NCBI GenBank assembly: GCA_025210345.1
Contig: JAOARX010000032.1
Location: 1-64,000 of the forward strand
From: Pelagimonas sp.
GTDB lineage: Bacteria; Pseudomonadota; Alphaproteobacteria; Rhodobacterales; Rhodobacteraceae
Length of the DNA stretch: 64,000 bases
Direction of reading: 5' to 3'
The notes under the pieces are model-generated. The model saw only the letters and a list, made by a program, of their open reading frames with translations, did not search any database and was not told where the DNA came from. A program made the position numbers and the translations under genes. Positions 16,763 through 26,504 of this stretch are shown here, piece by piece. Positions within the stretch are counted from its first letter, which is position 1. Each line of letters begins with the position of its first letter.

Positions 16763-16794
16763 GGTTGAAACTCATAGATTTAAAAGGACAACAG

Positions 16795-17184
16795 ATGACC
16801 AATCCCACACGCACCGCCGCCCTAGGATCGCTGATGATCGTTCAGGTGATCATGCTGTGTTCATTGTATTTCCAGGTGCCCCCCCATCCGCCGACGACCA
16901 TCCCCTTTGGTGGCATGGCCCCGGTGATCGCGGCGGCGCTTTGCGCGGCGTTTTCTGCGCTGGTGCTTGATGCCGACAGCAAGGCCGGGGCCTTCATGAC
17001 CGTCGTGGCCTGCCTGTTGGCTGCGATCTCATATGGACCGCAAAAGTACTTTGACCCGGCGATTTCGCTGGTGTGGCCCGCGGTTGTCACCGCTCAGATC
17101 GCCATTCTTACCCTGCTGGTGCCCTTGGTGCAGGCGCTATTCGGCGCCAACGACACCGCAACCCCGTCCAAATGTCATCCTTAA
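16795..17184 (+). CDS. Small membrane protein under TetR control
   Basis: 129 residues from ATG 16795 (AAGGAC upstream), with four hydrophobic segments: about 9-28 ([17 protein letters not shown]), 40-60, 66-85 and 95-118. No family recognised. The only gene on the divergent side of the TetR operators, so it is the probable main target. Four-segment size recalls small efflux or tellurite/DoxX-like proteins, but no motif supports that. Its stop overlaps the end of queA by 4 bases, tail to tail. Confidence 0.75.
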   Translation: MTNPTRTAALGSLMIVQVIMLCSLYFQVPPHPPTTIPFGGMAPVIAAALCAAFSALVLDADSKAGAFMTVVACLLAAISYGPQKYFDPAISLVWPAVVTAQIAILTLLVPLVQALFGANDTATPSKCHP

Positions 17185-18227
17185 GGCAATAGCAGGCTGG
17201 CATCGCCATAAGAGAAAAACCGATAGCTCTCTTGGATCGCGTGCGCATACACGCGGTCCATGCGCTCTTTTCCCATCAAGGCAGACACCAGCATCAAAAG
17301 CGTGGATTTCGGCAGGTGGAAATTGGTCACCAACGCATCGGTGGCGTGAAATTCAAATCCCGGGTAGATGAAGATATCCGTGACCCCTTCGAACGCCTCG
17401 ATCCGTCCCGAACGGGCGGCGGTTTCGATCAGACGCAGCGCGGTGGTGCCCACGGGAATCACCCGCCCCCCCTGTGCCTTGGCTTCCCGGATGTCATGAG
17501 CGGCCTGTGCGCTCACCTGCCCCCATTCCCCGTGCATCTTGTGTGTCGTCACATCCTCGACCTTGACCGGCAGGAATGTCCCCGCCCCCACGTGCAGCGT
17601 CACATGGGTGAATTGCACCCCCTTGTCGGCCAGCGCCTGCAACAGGGCTTCGTCAAAATGCAGGCTGGCCGTAGGGGCCGCAACCGCACCCGAGTTGCGC
17701 GCCCAGACGGTTTGGTAATCTTCTTTGTCCTGGTCATCCGCCGCACGTTTCGCGGCAATATACGGCGGCAAGGGCATGGCACCCGCCGCGTTCAGGGCCG
17801 CGTCGAAATCATCGCCGGTCAGGTTGAACCGCAAGATCCCCTGCCCCTCGGCGCGGCTGACCATCTCGGCGCTCAGATCGTTGGTAAAGCGGATTTCCTC
17901 GCCGTCCCGGACCTTTTTGAGCGGTTTGATCAGCGCCGACCAGGTGCCGTCTGATCCGGGCTCAAGCAAGGTGACATCAATCCTGGCCTCGGTCTCGCCC
18001 TGGGCGGAAACCCGTTTGCGCGTGCCGAACAGACGTGCGGGAATGACCTTTGTATCGTTCAGAACCAGCCGATCCCCCGGGCGCAGCCACGCCAACAGAT
18101 CGGTCACCTTGCCATCATGGATCTGCGCCCCCTCAGCCACCAGCAAACGCGCAGAGCTGCGCGGATGGGCGGGGCGCGTGGCGATCAGGGCTTCGGGCAG
18201 GTCAAAATCGAAATCAGACAGGTTCAT
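17181..18227 (-). CDS. queA: SAM:tRNA ribosyltransferase-isomerase QueA
   Basis: Adds the epoxycyclopentane precursor to 7-deazaguanine in tRNA wobble position 34 (queuosine pathway). 348 residues from ATG 18227 ([20 protein letters not shown]); landmarks are [36 protein letters not shown], and [15 protein letters not shown]. Other queuosine genes are not in the window. The gene lies alone between convergent and tandem neighbours. Confidence 0.97.
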   Translation of the reverse strand: MNLSDFDFDLPEALIATRPAHPRSSARLLVAEGAQIHDGKVTDLLAWLRPGDRLVLNDTKVIPARLFGTRKRVSAQGETEARIDVTLLEPGSDGTWSALIKPLKKVRDGEEIRFTNDLSAEMVSRAEGQGILRFNLTGDDFDAALNAAGAMPLPPYIAAKRAADDQDKEDYQTVWARNSGAVAAPTASLHFDEALLQALADKGVQFTHVTLHVGAGTFLPVKVEDVTTHKMHGEWGQVSAQAAHDIREAKAQGGRVIPVGTTALRLIETAARSGRIEAFEGVTDIFIYPGFEFHATDALVTNFHLPKSTLLMLVSALMGKERMDRVYAHAIQESYRFFSYGDASLLLP

Positions 18228-18296
18228 CGGGCATGCCGCTTTCACAGGGGATGTACAGGAACGATCGCGCCCTGATGCCTTGCGCAGGCCCCAAGG

Positions 18297-21200
18297 TCAA
18301 TCCGAGACCTTGGGCGGCGGTTTGCGAAATATCTCGCGCAGAAAGCCCGGGGTCAGCGCCGAAAGCGGATTGACCGCGACCTGCGGCGACGAAACAGGCC
18401 CCTTGAGTTCGAAATTGAACCCGATCAACCCTTCGCCCTGCTTTGAAATCAACTGCCCGATGCCATTGAGGAAATAGATTGGTGAAAGCACCCCCTGCAT
18501 ATCCATGCGGCGCTTTTCGAGATCGTAATACCCATCCATGGATATCCCCATTGAGGGCCCGGAGGCGGCGGATTTGGTCAAGATCACCTGGCTTGGGGTG
18601 AGGCGAAAATCCGCATCCACATGGGTGAAATAGATGCCCGGCCCGTTGGCTTCGTCGATCAAGCCAACAATGCTGACCGCATCCAGCAGACCGCCGATCC
18701 CCGGCGCATTGCGCAGGCGGGTTTCGCGGATCTCCAACCGCCCGTCATAGGTGCCCCGCTTGCCGCGCACCGGGCGCATGTCCAGTCGGAACGTGCCGTC
18801 GCGCAGTGTTTTCAACAGCCCCGCGCCTTTCAGAATGTCCCCGGCGTCGCGCCCGGTGATGCGAAAGGCCGTGGCCCCGTTTTGCGGCGCAACCACCCCC
18901 TGGATCGGTGTTTTTCGACGCCCCACAAACGCATCAAAATCACCGTTCATCCCGGCCGAACTGGTCTGGATGCGCCCACGAAACCGGGTCAGGACAATCG
19001 TGTCGGTGATCTGCACTTCGTCAAGCGTCAGCGTCATGGGCACAGCCCCCAGATCCGCACTGTCGGTGGCGCTGGCGTCCATCGTGCCGCGCCGCAAATC
19101 GACCCGACCGCTGTCAACTTTGATGGCCGGGGCCACCCCTTTCCCGCGTGAGCTCAGCTGTCCTGTGACATCCAGCCAATTGGCGATCTTGAGGCGATCA
19201 AGGGTGAGGCTCTGGAACGTGCCTTCCGGGCCCACATCAAGGGTGCCGCTTGCCTCCAGACCCCCAGCAGACAGCCGGATTTGATCCAGCTCCATCTGCT
19301 GGCCCAAACGCCCGTTCAAGCTGAAGTCCCCCCCGCTGCGTTGGGGCAATCGCCACCCAAGCGCAGGGATCGACAACCCGATGCCCACAAGATTCGAGGT
19401 CAGCGCAAACTGTGGATCAGCCCCATTCGGCAGGGAGATTTCAACCTGTCCGACCCCCTCGCCGCTCAGCATTCCCTTGGGCAACTGCACGCCAAACCCG
19501 TTGAGGCTGGCGTCGGACAGCCTGGCGCTGGCGCTGATCTGCCCCCCCTGTCCCGTAAGCGACTGGGTCCACGTCCCGGTTGCAGGCAGACCATCGAAAT
19601 CCAGCTCGCCCTCAAGCGCCATCTCGGAGCGGGTCATGTCAAACCGCAGACGATCCGCGCTCAGACGGCGGCCGGGAACTGCCCCATCGCTTGTCACATC
19701 TGTCACCTCGCCCCCCAACACGATGTCCACCTCGGCCAGCTTGACCTGTTTGCGAAGCGGCATGCGAATATGCCCGGACACCTTTGCCTGCCCCTGCGCC
19801 AGATTCGGCTGTTTGTCGATCTTCGACAGCACCCGCCAGGCCGGGTTGTCGATATATCCCAGCACCGCCTGCAAATCGCCGCGCGCCTCAAGGCGCAGAT
19901 CCAGGTGGGGGGGCTTGGCCTTGAGGTCCGGGATCACCAGTGAACTGCCGCCAACCTGAATCGGGCCTGCGCCCGGTGTGTTTTCGGGGCGGATCTCCCC
20001 CTGATAAAGCACCAGCCCCAGGCGATGCTCATGGATCGTCAACCGGCCCGCACCGGCAGTGACCGGGGCCAATTCGGGCGCGTATTGCACGGTGCCCTTG
20101 TCAAAGGAGAAATCAAAATATGTGTCAGGTTTGGCCTGCCCTGGTGCCAGGCGCAATGCGAAGACTCCGTCGCTCAGTTCGCCTTTCAGAACGCTTTTCG
20201 CAACCCAGGTGCGGGATTTTCGTTGAAAGCTTTCAGGCCAGAGCGACAGAACCTGCGCGACCGAGGTTTGCGCCACCTGCGCGTTCAGGGAAAAATCCCA
20301 CCCGTCGGTTGTCGCGGACAAATCACTGCTGGCCGTGACCGGGAATTCGGGGTCAAAGACCACCAGTTCCGGGATGGTCAGGCGGAACGGATCAAGGTTC
20401 AGTTTGAACGCGCTTGCGGCGCCGCTCATCCAGAAGTCCCGATCAAAAAGCGCCCCTTCCGCCAATACGAGATTGTCGATCTCGACCTGCCCGGTCAGCG
20501 CATCAGGCCAGCCGTCTTCGGTGCCCACCAAGGTGGCTTCGCCACGGGCATCCACCTGCCCAAGCGGGGACGCCACGTGTATTTCACTGAATTCAAGTCG
20601 CTGGGTATCCGGCGCATAAGAAAAGGCCGTGCGCGCCGCATCAAATTTCAACGCGCGGGTTTCGCGGTTGGGTTTCAATACCCCTTCACCCAGCTGAAGC
20701 GCCGCGCTCAGATGCGTGAGCGCGCCAGTCTCATCCACCCCCGAGCGCATGCTGCCCGCAATCGGAGCATCCAAATCGGACATCCAGACCAATGCCGGGC
20801 TTTGGGTGGCGATATCGCCCGCGCGCAACCCGTTAAGCGTGACACCGAATTCCACCGCCGTGCTGCCAATGCGGCTTTCGGCTTCGATCTCAAGCGTGGC
20901 AAGCCCATGGCCGCCCCCCAGCAACGCCACGTCTCCGGTCAGCATCAGGGCATTGTCGCGGCGTTCCAGTCTGAGCCGCCCGCCGTCCGCAGTCCAGCCA
21001 CGCTGGGCGCGTTGATCTTCGTATCGAATGGTCAGAGCATCAGCTTCGAACAGGTCAAGCCGCTCCAAACGTGGATCCTGCATCACCTGGTCGACCAGCG
21101 CCACGATCTGACCCGCGTCAGGCGCCTGGGTTTCCGTTGAAAACGCATCGCCAAGTGCCAGCCCCAGACGCCCGTTGACATCCCGCCTGAGTGTCAGGAG

Positions 21201-21635
21201 CGCGCCGGACACCTGGGCTTCTTGCAATTCCAGCCGACCTCGCAAAAGCGCCGCCGGCGACAGCCCCCCCTCAATGTCTGAGAGCTGGGCGATCAACACA
21301 CCTTGATCATTGCGGATCTCGACATCCCACAAGATCACCCGCGCCAATCCCGAGCGCTGCACCAGCAGGCTCATCTGGCCAAAGCTGATCCCGATCGCCG
21401 GGGCGGTCTGCACGATGCGCTCTTCGATCCTTTCGCGCACCCAGGCCGGGGCGGTGACCTGGCGCTCGACAATCGCCAGGAATGCGGCCACCAACAGCGT
21501 GGCCAGCAAGGCAATCACCCCAAGGCACCAAAACCCAAGCCTACGCCCGCGGCGTCGATGTGACCGCACCGAAGACCCGTCCGCAGAGGGTGTGTCCGAT
21601 GCAGAAGATATGTCGCTCTTACTGCCTGCGCTCAC
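18297..21635 (-). CDS. Large AsmA/YhdP-like envelope protein
   Basis: 1112 residues. A basic, Ser-rich cytoplasmic start (HRRRGRRLGF) precedes one membrane segment (about 34-55, LGVIALLATLLVAAFLAIV). The rest is periplasmic and rich in beta strands with the DUF3971 and AsmA-C-like features (LSDIEGGLSPAALLRGRLEL; near the end GPSMGISMDGYYDLEKRRMD and FLNGIGQLISKQGEGLIGFN). AsmA-like proteins of this size act as phospholipid bridges between membranes. Single-gene unit 70 bases upstream of queA's start, same strand. Confidence 0.88.
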   Translation of the reverse strand: MSAGSKSDISSASDTPSADGSSVRSHRRRGRRLGFWCLGVIALLATLLVAAFLAIVERQVTAPAWVRERIEERIVQTAPAIGISFGQMSLLVQRSGLARVILWDVEIRNDQGVLIAQLSDIEGGLSPAALLRGRLELQEAQVSGALLTLRRDVNGRLGLALGDAFSTETQAPDAGQIVALVDQVMQDPRLERLDLFEADALTIRYEDQRAQRGWTADGGRLRLERRDNALMLTGDVALLGGGHGLATLEIEAESRIGSTAVEFGVTLNGLRAGDIATQSPALVWMSDLDAPIAGSMRSGVDETGALTHLSAALQLGEGVLKPNRETRALKFDAARTAFSYAPDTQRLEFSEIHVASPLGQVDARGEATLVGTEDGWPDALTGQVEIDNLVLAEGALFDRDFWMSGAASAFKLNLDPFRLTIPELVVFDPEFPVTASSDLSATTDGWDFSLNAQVAQTSVAQVLSLWPESFQRKSRTWVAKSVLKGELSDGVFALRLAPGQAKPDTYFDFSFDKGTVQYAPELAPVTAGAGRLTIHEHRLGLVLYQGEIRPENTPGAGPIQVGGSSLVIPDLKAKPPHLDLRLEARGDLQAVLGYIDNPAWRVLSKIDKQPNLAQGQAKVSGHIRMPLRKQVKLAEVDIVLGGEVTDVTSDGAVPGRRLSADRLRFDMTRSEMALEGELDFDGLPATGTWTQSLTGQGGQISASARLSDASLNGFGVQLPKGMLSGEGVGQVEISLPNGADPQFALTSNLVGIGLSIPALGWRLPQRSGGDFSLNGRLGQQMELDQIRLSAGGLEASGTLDVGPEGTFQSLTLDRLKIANWLDVTGQLSSRGKGVAPAIKVDSGRVDLRRGTMDASATDSADLGAVPMTLTLDEVQITDTIVLTRFRGRIQTSSAGMNGDFDAFVGRRKTPIQGVVAPQNGATAFRITGRDAGDILKGAGLLKTLRDGTFRLDMRPVRGKRGTYDGRLEIRETRLRNAPGIGGLLDAVSIVGLIDEANGPGIYFTHVDADFRLTPSQVILTKSAASGPSMGISMDGYYDLEKRRMDMQGVLSPIYFLNGIGQLISKQGEGLIGFNFELKGPVSSPQVAVNPLSALTPGFLREIFRKPPPKVSD

Positions 21636-21743
21636 GAAAAACTGGGCCTCTTGGACTTATTTGCCAAATGGATCGACATCCATTCGGTCTTGTACTTCGT
21701 ATCCGGCACACAGCATACTCACAAAACACGCAAGGAGCCACAC

Positions 21744-22208
21744 ATGTCCGACATCGCCCCAGATTTCACGCTGCGTCTTTCAGATACCAACGGGTCAGAC
21801 GGCCAGGTGACCCTGTCCGATCTGCGTGGTGCGCCGGTTGTCTTGTTCTTTTACCCGCGTGACATGACCGCCGGATGCATCAAGGAAGCACAGGCCTTTT
21901 CGTCTCGTCTTGAGGCCTTTGAGGCGGCGGGGGCCAAGGTCTTTGGCATCTCTGCGGACAGTTCCGCGAGCCATGAAAAATTCATAAGCAAAAAAGCGCT
22001 GAACGTGCCCTTGCTATCCGACGAAAACGCCGAGGTCTGCACCGCCTATGGCGTCTGGAAGGAAAAGAAGATGTACGGCAAGACCTTCATGGGGATCGAA
22101 CGATCGACGTTTCTCATTGATGCCGATGGCGCGATCGTCCGGGAATGGCGCAAGGTCAAGGTCGACGGTCACGAAGCCGAGGTCCTTGCCGCGCTTGAGG
22201 CGCTCTGA
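21744..22208 (+). CDS. bcp: Bcp/PrxQ-type peroxiredoxin
   Basis: A 154-residue thiol peroxidase reducing hydrogen and organic peroxides. The peroxidatic Cys45 lies in YPRDMTAGCIKEA, keeping the P-x3-T-x2-C pattern, although Ile replaces the usual Thr after Cys. The resolving Cys five residues on is absent (Gln50); the only other Cys is Cys99 (EVCTAYG). It may thus be a one-Cys form or use an unusual partner. ATG 21744 has AAGGAG upstream. Confidence 0.92.
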   Translation: MSDIAPDFTLRLSDTNGSDGQVTLSDLRGAPVVLFFYPRDMTAGCIKEAQAFSSRLEAFEAAGAKVFGISADSSASHEKFISKKALNVPLLSDENAEVCTAYGVWKEKKMYGKTFMGIERSTFLIDADGAIVREWRKVKVDGHEAEVLAALEAL

Positions 22209-22229
22209 CCCGTTCGTTTGGTGCGGGGC

Positions 22230-22274
22230 AATGCCTTTAACGAAAGGCATTTGCAAATTCCGTAGACGGAATTT
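22230..22274. promoter_or_regulatory. Two tandem hairpins between bcp and the DUF455 gene
   Basis: AATGCCTTT/AAAGGCATT (22230-22251) and AAATTCCG/CGGAATTT (22255-22274) sit three bases apart in the 98-base gap. Neither has a T run, so they look like RNA stability or processing elements, not a terminator. Confidence 0.5.
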
Positions 22275-22306
22275 ACCCAGCGCAAGACGCCAGTTCGGAG
22301 ACCCAG

Positions 22307-23113
22307 ATGCAAACGCTTAGCGACATGGCCGTGGATGTGCTGACCACGGCGGATGGCCATGAAAAAACCCGCAAGTCCCGTGCCTATGCAGCGCAGTGGT
22401 TCGCCGCGCGCGAGGCCGGAACGCCCATTCCCATCGGCCGCGCGGATGCGCCTTTGCGCCCGTCGCGCCCGGCCAGGCCCGAGCTTCTTGATCCGCGCGA
22501 CGTCCCCAAACGCAAACCCGGAAGCCCTCAGGGCCGCATCGCGCTTTTGCATGCGATTGCCCATATCGAGCTGAACGCCGTGGACCTGCATTGGGACATT
22601 ATCCCGCGCTTTGCCGACACCCCGATGCCGATCGGTTTCTATGACGACTGGGTCAAGTCCGCCGACGAAGAATCCAAGCATTTCAATCTTGTATGCGGAT
22701 GCCTTGAGGCGCTGGACAGCCACTATGGTGCCTTGCCGGCGCATGCCGGCATGTGGCGCGCCGCCGAGGATACGGTGGCGGATCTGATGGGGCGCCTGGC
22801 CGTCGTGCCCATGGTTCTCGAAGCGCGCGGCCTGGATGTCACGCCGGGCATGATCGAGATTTTCAAGCGCGCAAAGGATCACGGGGCGGTCGAGGCACTT
22901 GAGGTGATCTACGCCGAAGAAGTGGGCCACGTGGCCTATGGGTCGAAATGGTTCCATTTCCTATGCGGCCGCCATGATCTTGACCCCAAAGAGGTGTTCC
23001 ACGCCCTCGTGCGCAAGTATTTTCACGGCGCGCTCAAACCCCCGTTCAACGAAGAAAAACGCGCCGAGGCAGGCCTGCCACCGGATTTCTATTGGCCCTT
23101 GGCGGATCAGTAA
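22307..23113 (+). CDS. DUF455 ferritin-like protein
   Basis: 268 residues of the DUF455 family, a ferritin-like four-helix bundle with possible di-iron ligands in AHIELNAVDLHWD, DEESKHFNLV and YAEEVGHVAYG (Glu and His of ExxH type). Related enzymes include MiaE-like tRNA hydroxylases, but the substrate of DUF455 is not known. It follows the peroxiredoxin with two hairpins between, so the pair could be an oxidative stress unit. 238 bases without a gene follow. Confidence 0.9.
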   Translation: MQTLSDMAVDVLTTADGHEKTRKSRAYAAQWFAAREAGTPIPIGRADAPLRPSRPARPELLDPRDVPKRKPGSPQGRIALLHAIAHIELNAVDLHWDIIPRFADTPMPIGFYDDWVKSADEESKHFNLVCGCLEALDSHYGALPAHAGMWRAAEDTVADLMGRLAVVPMVLEARGLDVTPGMIEIFKRAKDHGAVEALEVIYAEEVGHVAYGSKWFHFLCGRHDLDPKEVFHALVRKYFHGALKPPFNEEKRAEAGLPPDFYWPLADQ

Positions 23114-23351
23114 GAGATCTGGGGTCCTGACCCTACAATCCCTCTCGAAATCGGACATTTGTTCCACAAAACCCTTAACGGATCGGCGGTTTTTCGCCAT
23201 TTGCGCCATGAACCGCCACCCGCCGCCGCTGCCGCACGAATCGGGTGCCAAATTTCTTGCGCGCCTGACTGTCCAAGGGTAATCCATTTGCCAAGGTGCC
23301 GTATTCGGGGGGATCGAGCACCGTTTTGAGACGGGTTTAAAGGAGTGTCAG

Positions 23352-24665
23352 GTGCGATCACGTCTGGCCATCAAAGTTCACTCGGCGCTAGAGCGCTTTT
23401 TTCCCGAGCGCCGGTTGTTCCTGCGGTCGGACAATGACACGCGCTTTATCCGGCTCAAACCGGGCACTCAGGCCGTGGGGTTCCTTGGCACGGTTCTGGT
23501 GATTGGCTGGACCACCATCGCCACGGCCATCTTGCTTATGGATTCGATCGGTGCCGGGAATTTCCGCGAACAGGCCCGTCGTGAACAGGTGACCTATCAG
23601 CAGCGTCTGAACGCCCTGTCCAGCGAACGCGACAGCCGCGCCGCCGAGGCCGTTGCCGCGCAGGAACGCTTTAACGCCGCGCTCAAACAGATTTCAGCCA
23701 TGCAGGCCGAATTGCTTGGAAGCGAAAACCGCCGCCGCGAGCTTGAGACCGGCATCGACGTGATCCAGACCACGCTGCGCGACACGATGAAACAGCGCGA
23801 AGAGGTGAACACCCGGCTGAGCGCGCTTCAGGCCCAGATCGACGGGAATGGGGGCAGCAGCGCAAGTGGCATGTCACAAGACGACGCCACGCTGAACCTG
23901 TTGTCCGATGCCCTCGCCCGCACCGCCAAGGAACGCGATCAGGTGGTCGCGGACGCCGAAGAAGCCCTGGTGCGCGCCGCCGAGATGGAGGCGGAAATCG
24001 AATTGATGGAAGACAAGAACGACCGGATCTTCCGTCAACTCGAAGAGGCCATGACCGTTTCTGTCAAACCGCTGGACAAAATGTTCCAAAAGGCCGGCAT
24101 GAACCCCGACAGCATCATCAAACAGGTGCGAAAGGGCTATTCGGGCCGGGGTGGGCCGCTGATGCCCCTGTCGTTTTCGACCATGGGTGATCAGAATTCT
24201 GCCGACACCAAGCGCGCCAACAAGATCCTGTCGCAGATGGATCGTCTGAACCTCTATCGCATCGCCGCCCAGAAAGCACCCTTTGCCAACCCGCTCAAAG
24301 ACCCCTATCGGTTTACGTCGGGCTTTGGATATCGCTGGGGCCGCCTGCATGCCGGTGCGGATTTCGCCGCCCCCCATGGCACCCCGATCTATGCCACCGC
24401 CGACGGTGTTGTGACCCATGCGGGATGGTCTTCGGGCTATGGGCGGCTGGTCAAAATCCAGCACGACTTTGGCATCGAAACCCGATACGCACATAATTCG
24501 AAACTCTATGTGAAGGTGGGACAAAGGGTCTCGCGCGGGCAAAAGATCTCTGCTATGGGGAACACTGGACGATCCACCGGGACCCATCTACACTACGAAG
24601 TCCGCGTCGGCGGCAAACCCATCAACCCGATGATCTATATCAAGGCTGCAAACGATGTTTTCTAA
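23352..24665 (+). CDS. M23 (LytM) metallopeptidase with coiled coil
   Basis: 437 residues. One membrane anchor (about 42-64), a long periplasmic coiled coil (about 70-235), then a complete LytM domain: His333 and Asp337 in HAGADFA, His381, and His412/His414 in THLHYEV. All zinc and catalytic residues are present, so it should cut peptidoglycan cross-links. GTG 23352 is the start, with AAAGGAG 7 bases upstream. Its last 11 bases overlap the bactofilin gene, a pairing known to guide cell shape. Confidence 0.93.
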   Translation: MRSRLAIKVHSALERFFPERRLFLRSDNDTRFIRLKPGTQAVGFLGTVLVIGWTTIATAILLMDSIGAGNFREQARREQVTYQQRLNALSSERDSRAAEAVAAQERFNAALKQISAMQAELLGSENRRRELETGIDVIQTTLRDTMKQREEVNTRLSALQAQIDGNGGSSASGMSQDDATLNLLSDALARTAKERDQVVADAEEALVRAAEMEAEIELMEDKNDRIFRQLEEAMTVSVKPLDKMFQKAGMNPDSIIKQVRKGYSGRGGPLMPLSFSTMGDQNSADTKRANKILSQMDRLNLYRIAAQKAPFANPLKDPYRFTSGFGYRWGRLHAGADFAAPHGTPIYATADGVVTHAGWSSGYGRLVKIQHDFGIETRYAHNSKLYVKVGQRVSRGQKISAMGNTGRSTGTHLHYEVRVGGKPINPMIYIKAANDVF

Positions 24666-25176
24666 AAGCAAAATCAATGAGCCCGGCCCCCGCGCCGACG
24701 AAGCCGCAAAACCTGTCGCACCGGAAATGCCCAAAGCAGCCGCCCCTGCAGGTACGGATTTCAAACCCACCATGCCCAAGGCCAAGCCACCCGCATCGGT
24801 GCTGAGCGCAGACCTGCATGTGACGGGCAACATCAAGACCACCGGCGACATTCAGGTCGAAGGCACCGTCGAAGGGGACATCCGCGCCCACCTGCTGACA
24901 ATCGGTGAAACCGCCACCATCAAAGGTGAAGTGATCGCGGATGACGTGGTGATCAATGGCCGCATCGTGGGCCGTGTCCGTGGTCTCAAGGTCCGCCTGA
25001 CCGCAACCGCGCGCGTCGAAGGCGACATCATCCACAAGACCATCGCCATCGAATCCGGTGCCCACTTTGAAGGCTCGGTTCAGCGTCAGGACGACCCGCT
25101 CAACGGTGGCAAGGCACGCGCGGCGGCCCCCGCTGCGGCGGCCCCTTCGCCAGCCCCCGCGGCACAAGAGGGCTGA
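24655..25176 (+). CDS. Bactofilin
   Basis: 173 residues: a disordered Pro/Lys/Ala head (1-48), a right-handed beta-helix core (about 49-146, with repeats such as GNIKTTGDIQVEGTVEGDI and TARVEGDIIHKTIAIESGA), and an Ala/Pro-rich tail. Bactofilins polymerise without nucleotide and place peptidoglycan enzymes, here probably the LytM protein whose gene overlaps this start by 11 bases. A strong terminator follows. Confidence 0.93.
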   Translation: MFSKSKINEPGPRADEAAKPVAPEMPKAAAPAGTDFKPTMPKAKPPASVLSADLHVTGNIKTTGDIQVEGTVEGDIRAHLLTIGETATIKGEVIADDVVINGRIVGRVRGLKVRLTATARVEGDIIHKTIAIESGAHFEGSVQRQDDPLNGGKARAAAPAAAAPSPAPAAQEG

Positions 25177-25201
25177 TTGCCCGAAACACAAGATCAAAAT
25201 C

Positions 25202-25223
25202 GGCGCCTTCGGGCGCCTTTTTT
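25202..25223 (+). terminator. Rho-independent terminator
   Basis: GGCGCC, loop TTCG, GGCGCC and six T after the bactofilin gene. Confidence 0.92.
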
Positions 25224-25269
25224 GTCTAATTTGGCTTACCCCACACCTGATAGCCGCAAGAAATTTCAC

Positions 25270-25473
25270 ATGAACAGATTATTTGTTTTGCCCATATTGC
25301 TTGCAGCTCTAGCGGCAAATGCACAGACAAACATCCGCACCATAAGCTTTCGGGGACACACTTATGTCGTCACCGTAAACTCAAACGGTGCAGTCCTCAG
25401 GGCGGCACACGAAGTCATATATATGGGAAATGATTGCGACGTGGTGACGGACAAGAATGAGCAAGGAACATGA
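25270..25473 (+). CDS. Small exported protein of unknown function
   Basis: 67 residues from ATG 25270. The first 19 form a clear signal peptide (MNRLFVLPILLAALAANAQ). The mature part of 48 residues begins TNIRTISFRGHTYVVTV, a likely beta hairpin, and holds one Cys. Base composition is poorer in GC than neighbours. It stands between a terminator and a convergent gene with no operon partner. No family recognised; reality as a gene is plausible but not certain. Confidence 0.5.
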   Translation: MNRLFVLPILLAALAANAQTNIRTISFRGHTYVVTVNSNGAVLRAAHEVIYMGNDCDVVTDKNEQGT

Positions 25474-25590
25474 GTTTGGTCCAACGCCGGTTTCTCTATT
25501 TCACTTCCTGATAGAGAACTGAGCTTTGCGCGCCACGATGCGCCCCCCGAAAACGGAGGAAAATGTGGTATATAAGGTTAAGAACACTCA

Positions 25591-26340
25591 CTACCCCAGC
25601 AACCGCCCGAAAAACACGGCGCTCATGGAAAACCCAACCAGCGCGATCAATCCACGCACAACGGACTTGGGCAGCACCCGCGCAATCGGCGCGCCCGCGT
25701 ATCCCCCTAGGGTCGACGCCACCATCATCCCCGCCGCATAGGGCCACTCGACCAGCCCGCCAAGCGCGAACACGGCCACAGATACCGCCGACAGGGCTAA
25801 GGACAGCCCGCTTTTCAGCCCATTCATCGTGTGAATATCCACCAGCCCCCAAAGGGCAAACAGCGCCAGCAAAACAATCCCCAGACCGCCGTTGAAGTAT
25901 CCGCCGTAGATGCTGACCACCAACAGGCCGATCGTTCCAAACGGGGTGACCGAGCGGCTCTTGCCTGCGGCCCAGTCCCGGATGTGATCGCCAAAGAGAA
26001 ACACCAGCGTCGCCGCCAGCAACAAAAAGGGCACCAGCAGGGAAAACGCTTTGTTCGAACTCACCAACAACAGAAGCGACCCAATCAGACCGCCCACAAA
26101 GGTCACCACCAAAAGGCGGGCAATGCGCGACCGGTCAAATTCGGCCAGCTCTTTTCGAAACCCAAGGGCCCCGCCCAAATATCCGGGGAACACCGCCACC
26201 GCGCTGGTGGCATTCGCAGCCACGGGGGGCACCCCGACCAACACCAGGGCCGGAAAGGTCAAAAAGGTGCCGCCCCCCGCGATGGTATTCAGCGCGCCCG
26301 CGCCAAAGGCCGCGGCCAATATGAGCAAAAGATCCAACAT
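25591..26340 (-). CDS. TSUP-family transporter (TauE/SafE)
   Basis: 249 residues, seven to eight membrane segments, with the two TSUP half repeats: GALNTIAGGGTFLTFPALVLVG near the start and YGGYFNGGLGIVLLALFALWG in the second half. Members export sulfite, sulfoacetate or related anions, or import C1/C2 sulfonates. Substrate here unknown. Single gene, divergent from the U32 protein. Confidence 0.9.
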   Translation of the reverse strand: MLDLLLILAAAFGAGALNTIAGGGTFLTFPALVLVGVPPVAANATSAVAVFPGYLGGALGFRKELAEFDRSRIARLLVVTFVGGLIGSLLLLVSSNKAFSLLVPFLLLAATLVFLFGDHIRDWAAGKSRSVTPFGTIGLLVVSIYGGYFNGGLGIVLLALFALWGLVDIHTMNGLKSGLSLALSAVSVAVFALGGLVEWPYAAGMMVASTLGGYAGAPIARVLPKSVVRGLIALVGFSMSAVFFGRLLG

Positions 26341-26504
26341 GTCCGCCCCCCATTCGCCTGTGTCTGTGCCTCAATCGCCGCCACTGCGCAACGCAGCATG
26401 TTCTTTCGAGGCGTCCCCAGGATATTGTTCAAAACCTATATCCTTGGTTCACAAATCCCCGCAAATGTCCTAAACAGCCGATCTCACCCAAAAGGCAGGC
26501 TGAT

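Noticed and set aside
22014-22957. Minus-strand frames opposite the peroxiredoxin and DUF455 genes
   Set aside because: Low-complexity antisense shadows.
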